Shown here: positions 1 through 4,232 of the stretch, piece after piece
Layout: every line of letters begins with the position of its first letter
Position numbering within the stretch: the first letter of the stretch is position 1
Program-made: the position numbers and the translations under genes
Notes under the pieces: model-generated
What the model saw: the letters and a program-made list of their open reading frames with translations, nothing else
What the model was told of the DNA's origin: nothing
Database searches by the model: none
Assembly: GCA_034435275.1 (NCBI GenBank)
Contig: DAOTXP010000197.1
Location: 1 to 5,692 of the forward strand
Reading direction: 5' to 3'
DNA from: JBFMCC01 sp034435275
GTDB lineage: Bacteria; Chloroflexota; Anaerolineae; Anaerolineales; Villigracilaceae
DNA: 5,692 nt

Positions 1-971
1 CCAATCAACGCACGGCTACCGCTTCGAGCACAAATAAGAATGTCGCCAATTCTGGTGATGAGACGTTCAGGTATTTCGCTCCTGACAAAAACGTTATCCA
101 CTAAGATAATTCTCCCACTTTTGACATTAGAAGCCCGAAGCACGAGAATGCCTTCATCTTGGTTAACCACTTCTTCTGGCTTATATGTCAGACCTATAAG
201 AGCATTGCCAATATGCTTAAGCTTCTTCACCTCCCAATGACTTGGCACCTGCCCCAGCCACGCCACGCCCGAATCTATCATCTTTGCGTCTTGGCGACTT
301 TGCGTGAGGGGAATTTTCCCCGTCACGGCTTGACTGATGAGGGCGGCGCGCTTTTCGGCGAGCAGGTCGAGCAGGCGCTGTTTTTTGGCGATGAGGGCGT
401 CAATTTTGGCGGTTTGTCGGTCCAGATAGGCGGCGATGGTCCGCTGTTCGGGGAGGGGAGGGACAATCAATTCAATATCAGCGAATTTTTCAGCTGTAAA
501 ATGCGCGATAGTCGCTTTGTTGCAAAGTAAATCAATATAGCCGCCATTTTTTAGAACGATGAGCCAATAATACAAAAACTTGTTGATGAAACCTTCCCGA
601 CTTCTTACTCTATGAACCGAGTTTTGTATGTAGCATTTTTCAAGTTGTCCTTGCCAAATTGCAGCGCGTCCAACATCACCACCTTCACACACCATCAAAT
701 CGCCTTCTCGCAATTCATAATGTGGTTTTTCCCATTGGGAGAACCACATTTCCTTTACATCAGTCGTGTCTACGTCCTGCCATTGAATGTTTGCTGCCCT
801 CAAGTAAGGTTCTAACGTATCAGTTGAAGTTAACGGCTCTGGGCGCAGCATTTTTCCAAGCCGAATATCATAGCCACGTTTGACTTTAGAGACTTCCCAA
901 TGCGCGGGAATCCGTCCGAGCCAGGGGAGGTCGGTGTCCTTGTAGGCGGGGTAGGGGCGGAGGGCGGGCAT
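1..971 (-). CDS. hsdS: Type I restriction-modification specificity subunit HsdS, 3' end cut by window edge
   Basis: This is the DNA-recognition subunit of a type I restriction-modification enzyme. It directs the HsdM methyltransferase, and HsdR if present, to a bipartite site. The frame is open without a stop from the ATG at 971 to the window edge (323 codons plus 2 bases). Two homologous half-modules are visible. The first opens with PWLGRIPAHWEV (residues 16-27) and the second with AWLGQVPSHWEV (about 237-248). Between them is the conserved helical spacer, PPLPEQRTIAAYLDRQ (171-186) followed by a KKQRLLDLLAEKRAALISQ helix ending near 214. The first target-recognition domain covers roughly residues 28-170 and the second is truncated. 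The start was chosen because it precedes the first WLG..HWEV motif and has GAGAGA 8 bases upstream. The linker at residues 222-230 is encoded by a repeat fragment. The recognition-domain DNA is AT-rich compared with the spacer. The family call is very secure; the target sequence cannot be read from the protein. Confidence 0.95.
   Translation of the reverse strand, partial: MPALRPYPAYKDTDLPWLGRIPAHWEVSKVKRGYDIRLGKMLRPEPLTSTDTLEPYLRAANIQWQDVDTTDVKEMWFSQWEKPHYELREGDLMVCEGGDVGRAAIWQGQLEKCYIQNSVHRVRSREGFINKFLYYWLIVLKNGGYIDLLCNKATIAHFTAEKFADIELIVPPLPEQRTIAAYLDRQTAKIDALIAKKQRLLDLLAEKRAALISQAVTGKIPLTQSRQDAKMIDSGVAWLGQVPSHWEVKKLKHIGNALIGLTYKPEEVVNQDEGILVLRASNVKSGRIILVDNVFVRSEIPERLITRIGDILICARSGSRALI
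282..307 (-). repeat. Half-copy of the 77-79 bp hairpin repeat, in frame within hsdS
   Basis: The plus-strand segment starts ctttgcgtcttggcgac and ends tttgcgtga. It matches one arm of the intergenic repeats (copies at 970-1670) at about 24 of 27 aligned positions, with one deleted base. On the minus strand it encodes roughly LTQSRQDAK, directly between the central spacer helix and the second half-module of HsdS. Only one arm is present; the T-rich loop and second arm are missing. It could be an inserted fragment now used as linker, or chance convergence, but the latter is unlikely with this many matches next to four full copies. Confidence 0.75.
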
Positions 972-1048
972 AAAAATATTCTCTCGCGAAGGCGCAAAGA
1001 GCGCAAATGTTTTAATTTCTTTTCTTGGCGTCCTTGGCGGCTTTGCGT
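970..1048. repeat. Hairpin repeat copy 1 (79 bp unit, hsdS-proximal)
   Basis: This is the first of two tandem units filling the gap between the GxxExxY gene and hsdS. It has an arm made of CGC-AAG units, a T-rich loop (ttttaatttctttt) and a returning arm cttggcgtccttggcggc. It matches copy 2 at about 70 of 79 positions, with most differences in the first 10 bases next to the hsdS start codon. Its edge overlaps the hsdS ATG by two bases and supplies that gene's ribosome binding site. Confidence 0.9.
980..985 (-). promoter_or_regulatory. Repeat-derived ribosome binding site of hsdS
   Basis: On the minus strand GAGAGA lies 8 bases before the hsdS ATG. The motif is the outer edge (GCGAGAG) of hairpin repeat copy 1, so the repeat, not unique sequence, appears to provide the translation signal. 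The purine run is moderate compared with the GGAGG consensus. Confidence 0.55.
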
Positions 1049-1127
1049 GAAACAAAAATCTCTCGCCAAGGCGCAAAGAACGCAAAGGTTTTAATTTCTT
1101 TTCTTGGCGGCCTTGGCGGCTTTGCGT
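1049..1127. repeat. Hairpin repeat copy 2 (79 bp unit)
   Basis: Tandem partner of copy 1 at a period of exactly 79 bases. It has the same loop as copy 1 and differs from the loop of copies 3 and 4. It ends 5 bases from the stop codon of the GxxExxY gene. The right arm reads ggcggccttggcgg rather than ggcgtccttggcgg. Confidence 0.9.
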
Positions 1128-1132
1128 GAAAT

Positions 1133-1516
1133 CTATTCAGGCAGTCCATTCACAATGCGGGTAATGCCGTCCTTGATGAGCGGGGCGTTAAAGTTGATGA
1201 GCAAGCCCAACCGTTTGTTCGTCAATTTCAGGTAGGTCAGCAGTTGCTTGGGATGGACGGGATGGATTTGCTCGACGGATTTCAGTTCCACAATCACAAG
1301 GTCTTCGACGATCAAATCGGCGCGGAAGGCTTCTTCGATGACCAAGCCGTCATACACCAGCGGAATGACCACCTGCCTGGCGACACGCAGTCCGCGCTTT
1401 TGGATTTCATGCTCCATCACAGGCTCGTAGGCTGACTCGAGCAAGCCAGGACCAAGCCGCTTGTGGATGTGATAGGCGACGTCCACGATGATTTTGGCAA
1501 TTTCGTTTTCATTCAT
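1133..1516 (-). CDS. GxxExxY family protein (PD-(D/E)XK nuclease-like fold)
   Basis: This 127-residue protein carries the signature of the GxxExxY family, here GLLESAY at residues 24-30, after an amphipathic N-terminal helix (VAYHIHKRLGPG). A PD-(D/E)XK-like core follows: D67 in FRADLIV, then E77-x-K79 in IVELKS, then the conserved QLLTYLKL helix (91-98) and a GLLINFN strand (104-110). These residues are what a metal-dependent nuclease of this superfamily would need, but no activity or target is established for the family as far as I know. The length is full for the family. The ATG at 1516 has GAGAGG 8 bases upstream. It lies between hsdM and hsdS on the same strand, with 158 and 161 bases of tandem hairpin repeat on its two sides. 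It may be an accessory of the restriction system or a repeat-associated passenger; the sequence does not decide. Confidence 0.93.
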   Translation of the reverse strand: MNENEIAKIIVDVAYHIHKRLGPGLLESAYEPVMEHEIQKRGLRVARQVVIPLVYDGLVIEEAFRADLIVEDLVIVELKSVEQIHPVHPKQLLTYLKLTNKRLGLLINFNAPLIKDGITRIVNGLPE

Positions 1517-1593
1517 GAAATAATCCTCTCGCTAAGGCGCAAAGAGCGCAAAGGTTTTTAATTTTTTTCTTGGCGTCCTTGGCGGCTTTGCGT
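1517..1593. repeat. Hairpin repeat copy 3 (77 bp unit)
   Basis: Begins at the base next to the GxxExxY start codon and repeats exactly 77 bases later. It matches copy 4 at 74 of 77 positions. Read on the minus strand it is a stem of about 24 bases per arm (18 Watson-Crick matches plus a possible G-U) around an A-rich loop. Each arm holds three CGCNAAG-like units spaced 8-9 bases apart. Confidence 0.93.
1525..1530 (-). promoter_or_regulatory. Repeat-derived ribosome binding site of the GxxExxY gene
   Basis: On the minus strand GAGAGG lies 8 bases before the ATG at 1516, the same motif and spacing as at hsdS. It belongs to the outer edge of repeat copy 3. The same GAGAGGATTATTTCA string also occurs at the copy 3/copy 4 junction, where it runs into CGCAAAG instead of a start codon. 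Confidence 0.6.
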
Positions 1594-1670
1594 GAAATAA
1601 TCCTCTCGCTAAGACGCCAAGAGCGCAAAGATTTTTAATTTTTTTCTTGGCGTCCTTGGCGGCTTTGCGT
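1594..1670. repeat. Hairpin repeat copy 4 (77 bp unit, hsdM-proximal)
   Basis: Tandem partner of copy 3, with only three differences. Its end lies 4 bases from the hsdM stop codon, so the hsdM-GxxExxY gap contains essentially nothing but copies 3 and 4. There is no unique sequence here that could hold a separate promoter, so transcription of the downstream genes probably comes from hsdM or from within the repeat. Confidence 0.93.
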
Positions 1671-1674
1671 GATA

Positions 1675-3696
1675 CTACTCCGTCACCTCTTTGAGCATCT
1701 CCATGATCTCTTTTTCCAGTATCTTGATCTCCGCTTCTATTTCTTCCAGCGGGCGCGGCGGCTGGTATTCGTAGAAATAGCGGTTGAAGTTGATCTCATA
1801 GCCCACCTTGCCCACTTCGCCATCCTTTTCGTCGCGCACGTTGAGGTTGATCCACGCGTCGGGGACATGCGGCTTGACCTCGCGTTCGAAGAAGGTTTGG
1901 ATGTCTTCGCTCAACGGCACGTTTTCCGTGTCGCGCAATTCGGGGTCGGGTTCGGGATTGCCGTCCTTGTCGCGGCAGATTTCGGCGGTCTCGTCCCGTT
2001 CTGAAAGCGCGGCAAGAACCGCCTTTTTCATCGGGGCGGAAAGGGAGATGTTCAGCCTTGCCAACTCTGCTTCAAACAGGGCGCGATCCTTGAACAAAGT
2101 GTCGGGCAGCGTTCCCAGCGCATTGAAGACGGCTTCCTGCTGCTTTTTGCCCTCCGCCTCTTCCGCCTTCTTTGTCTTTGCGTCTTTCTTCTTTGAAACA
2201 GCCAGATTTGCAAAAGCGGTCTGGTCTTTCAGACGGGCAATCCGCTCCGCGCTTGCCTGAAAGTTCAACCGCAAGGGACGCTCCACCGTAATCTTGCGAT
2301 AGCCGAAGTCCGAGTTGTTGAAAATCTTCGAGTGTTTGCCCTCCTTGAATTCCCGATACATCTTCGTGATTTGCTCGATGTCCTCTTCGGACATTTCGCG
2401 TCGTTTGTCGCCCAAACTCTTGCGCATGGGTTTCCAGAATGACGAAGCGTCAATCAACTGCGCTTTGCCTTTGCGGTCGGGCGTTTTGTGATTGCTCAAA
2501 ATCCAAATGTAGGTGGCGATGCCCGTGTTGTAAAACAACTGCTCGGGCAGGGCCACGATGGCTTCCAGCCAGTCGTTTTCCAAAATCCAGCGGCGGATCT
2601 CCGACTCACCCGAACCTGCATCGCCCGTAAACAGCGGCGAGCCGTTCATGACGATTGCCACGCGTCCGCCCCCAGCCGAAGGCGGATTCATGTGACTGAG
2701 CATGTGCTGTAGGAAAAGCAGTTGACCGTCGCTGATGCGCGGCGTCCCTGCCGAGAAACGCCCGTTCGGTTTGGCGGCTTCAGCCTCCACCGCTTGCTGG
2801 TCGCGCTTCCATTCCTTTCCATAGGGCGGGTTGGCGAGTTGATAATCGAAGCGTTCGCTGGCGTGCGCATCGTGCGAGAGCGTACTTCCGAAGGCGATAT
2901 TCTCCGCGTCGCGCCCGTCCGCGCTTTTCATATACAAGTCCGACTTGCAGACCGCGAACGTTTCTGGATTTACTTCCTGCCCGTACAGGTAAATTTCCAA
3001 TTTTGGATTGATCGCCAGCATCTGCTCTTTGGCAATGGTCAACATGCCGCCCGTGCCGCAGGCTGGGTCCGCGACTTTGATGACGCGTTGTGGAATCTTC
3101 AACGCTTCATTCTCGACCGAAAGCAGTAACTTCACCATCAGGCGGACCACTTCGCGCGGCGTGAAGTGTTCGCCAGGGTTCTCGTCCAGGGCCTCGTTGA
3201 AGCGGCGGATGAGTTCCTCGAAGATCGTCCCCATCTCATGATTGTCCACCACATCGGGATGCAGGTCAATTTCAGTAAAGCGCTGAACGACCAAATACAG
3301 CAGGTTGGCTTCGTTAAGTTTTGAGATCGTATTGCGGAAGTCGAACTTCTCGATCACCTCGCGCATATTCTCCGAAAAGCCGTTGATGTAGGCATTCAGG
3401 TTCCTGGCGATATTGTTGGGGTCATCCAGCAAGCGCTCGAAATTATATTTTGATGTGTTGTAGAACGCGTATTCCGAAGCCTTGCGGAGAATGGGGTCAA
3501 GGTCTTTGAGCTTGTCTTTATACTTGTTGTATTCCCCCAAAACCTTTTCCTTGGTTGTCTCCAGTACACAGTCAATGCGGCGTAAGACTGTCAGCGGCAG
3601 GATCACGTCCTGATACTTGCCGCGCTTGAAATCGTCGCGGATCAAGTCCGCGACGGTCCAGATGAAATTGGCTTTATCGGTAAAGTGGTTTGGCAT
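1675..3696 (-). CDS. hsdM: Type I restriction-modification DNA methyltransferase subunit HsdM
   Basis: This subunit transfers a methyl group from S-adenosylmethionine to N6 of adenine at sites chosen by HsdS. The 673-residue frame has the HsdM N-terminal helical domain (about 1-140, with FIWTVADLIRDDFKR and ILPLTVLRRID). The catalytic domain opens with GEHFTPREVV (175-184). It contains motif I, DPACGTGGML (210-219), which binds the cofactor, and motif IV, NPPY (289-292), the N6-adenine catalytic tetrad. The GRVAIVMNGSPLF segment (344-356) and EAIVALPEQLFYNTGI (378-393) are also typical. After about residue 500 comes a lysine/glutamate-rich linker (SKKKDAKTKKAEEAEGKKQ). A C-terminal extension ends in an acidic, coiled-coil-like helix, as in the longer HsdM subfamily. 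All catalytic motifs look intact. The ribosome binding site is weak (GGA about 9 bases upstream). It heads the locus with the GxxExxY gene and hsdS downstream. Confidence 0.97.
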   Translation of the reverse strand: MPNHFTDKANFIWTVADLIRDDFKRGKYQDVILPLTVLRRIDCVLETTKEKVLGEYNKYKDKLKDLDPILRKASEYAFYNTSKYNFERLLDDPNNIARNLNAYINGFSENMREVIEKFDFRNTISKLNEANLLYLVVQRFTEIDLHPDVVDNHEMGTIFEELIRRFNEALDENPGEHFTPREVVRLMVKLLLSVENEALKIPQRVIKVADPACGTGGMLTIAKEQMLAINPKLEIYLYGQEVNPETFAVCKSDLYMKSADGRDAENIAFGSTLSHDAHASERFDYQLANPPYGKEWKRDQQAVEAEAAKPNGRFSAGTPRISDGQLLFLQHMLSHMNPPSAGGGRVAIVMNGSPLFTGDAGSGESEIRRWILENDWLEAIVALPEQLFYNTGIATYIWILSNHKTPDRKGKAQLIDASSFWKPMRKSLGDKRREMSEEDIEQITKMYREFKEGKHSKIFNNSDFGYRKITVERPLRLNFQASAERIARLKDQTAFANLAVSKKKDAKTKKAEEAEGKKQQEAVFNALGTLPDTLFKDRALFEAELARLNISLSAPMKKAVLAALSERDETAEICRDKDGNPEPDPELRDTENVPLSEDIQTFFEREVKPHVPDAWINLNVRDEKDGEVGKVGYEINFNRYFYEYQPPRPLEEIEAEIKILEKEIMEMLKEVTE

Positions 3697-3787
3697 GACG
3701 ATTTCCGATTCCCAAATTTCGATTTGATGCGATTAAGCATACTCGAAAATCCCCTCTTCGTGCAGTACTTTTTCGTTGCAAGGAACC

Positions 3788-3874
3788 TCACCCCGCCGAA
3801 GGCGCGGGCGGAGGGGCAGTCGCGCTCATTGGCCTGCTCACCCGGCTGGAAGCGTCCATTCCTGGGCGGGGTGA
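3788..3874. repeat. Long-range inverted repeat in the hsdM upstream gap
   Basis: The 10-base arm tcaccccgcc (3788-3797) is perfectly complementary to ggcggggtga (3865-3874), enclosing about 67 bases. Inside the left end is a smaller GC-rich hairpin (ccgcc 3793-3797 with ggcgg 3807-3811). The opening cctcacccc at 3786 is the same as the opening of the repeat inside pgi at 5537, so this may be a diverged member of that family. Apart from this, 3697-3785 is AT-richer and should hold the hsdM promoter. I see only a weak candidate -10 (TATGCT on the minus strand, about 3731-3736) and no convincing -35. Confidence 0.5.
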
Positions 3875-3891
3875 CCCTGTTGACAGGGTCA
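3872..3891 (-). terminator. Possible stem-loop terminator after the dehydratase gene
   Basis: tgaccctgt (3872-3880) and acagggtca (3883-3891) form a perfect 9-base inverted repeat with a 2-base centre. It begins 2 bases past the stop codon of the dehydratase gene. No T-run follows it on the minus strand, so it is not a classic intrinsic terminator. It could instead protect the 3' end of the transcript or be a protein-binding palindrome. It shares 3 bases with the arm of the longer inverted repeat, so the two folds compete. Confidence 0.4.
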
Positions 3892-3893
3892 TT

Positions 3894-4232
3894 TCACTCC
3901 ACCAACCCATCCGTCTTCGCCGCCATGATGAAATCGTTCTTGTGCAGGCCGTGAATCTTGTGCGTCCACCATTGGACAGTGACACGCCCCCACTCGGTGA
4001 CAATCAGCGGGTGATGGTCTTCTTTTTCGGCAATCATGGCGATCTTGTTCGTAAAGGCCACGGCTTCGATGAAGTTTTTGAGTTTGAAGACGCGCTGTAA
4101 ACGCAAAATTGAATTTTGCGATACAAGTTCCCAATCGGGGACCTGCGGATGCAGTTCGGCGATCTCGGCCTCGGTCAGGGTCGGTTCGCCGCCGCGGCAG
4201 GCCACACATTTGAATTGAGCCAGTTCAGTCAT
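3894..4232 (-). CDS. phhB: Pterin-4a-carbinolamine dehydratase
   Basis: This cytosolic enzyme dehydrates 4a-hydroxy-tetrahydrobiopterin to quinonoid dihydropterin, recycling the cofactor of aromatic amino acid hydroxylases. In bacteria lacking such hydroxylases its role is unclear. The 112-residue protein matches the family end to end. It has the common N-terminus with CVACRGG and LTEAEIAEL, then VPDWELV (31-37). F-KLKNFIEAVAF (49-60) follows. The active-site signature is E69/E71 then HHP (73-75), with W81, H91 and D100 at the expected places. The two signature histidines and the third histidine are present, so it is probably active. The ATG overlaps the isomerase stop codon (ATGA) and has GGAGG 7 bases upstream. 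Residues 38-46 (SQNSILRL) are encoded by a palindrome, where relatives usually have a short glycine/glutamate-rich turn. No hydroxylase gene is in the window. Confidence 0.95.
   Translation of the reverse strand: MTELAQFKCVACRGGEPTLTEAEIAELHPQVPDWELVSQNSILRLQRVFKLKNFIEAVAFTNKIAMIAEKEDHHPLIVTEWGRVTVQWWTHKIHGLHKNDFIMAAKTDGLVE
4102..4120. repeat. Perfect 19-base inverted repeat inside the dehydratase gene
   Basis: cgcaaaatt (4102-4110), one central g, then aattttgcg (4112-4120) is a perfect palindrome. It is read in frame as part of SQNSILRL in the loop after WELV. It is AT-rich in a GC-richer gene, which suggests a small inserted element rather than ordinary codon choice. Confidence 0.75.

Noticed and set aside
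308..321. ggggaattttcccc inverted repeat in hsdS
   Set aside because: Six-base arms within ordinary codons of the conserved AVTGKIPL segment; too short to support an element.
159..530. 123-codon plus-strand open frame
   Set aside because: It is antisense to hsdS, which has clear WLG..HWEV and PPLPEQ motifs in the other strand.
970..1670. CRISPR array
   Set aside because: The repeats are tandem units of 77-79 bases with no unique spacers, and a protein gene lies between the two pairs.
970..1670. Insertion sequence with the GxxExxY gene as transposase
   Set aside because: The protein has no transposase motif, and the flanking repeats are tandem direct copies of a hairpin rather than terminal inverted repeats. 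No target-site duplication is visible.
1594..1670. Intrinsic terminator between hsdM and the GxxExxY gene
   Set aside because: On the minus strand the A/T stretch is in the hairpin loop as A-rich sequence, and no T-run follows the stem, so classic termination is not supported.
2170..2200. Possible eroded copy of the repeat in the HsdM lysine-rich linker (ctttgcgtctt)
   Set aside because: Only about 10-11 bases match the hsdS fragment, and lysine-rich coding sequence gives such matches easily by chance.
1669..2260. Plus-strand open frames opposite the hsdM C-terminus
   Set aside because: They are shadows of the lysine/glutamate-rich C-terminal part of HsdM and have no supporting motif.
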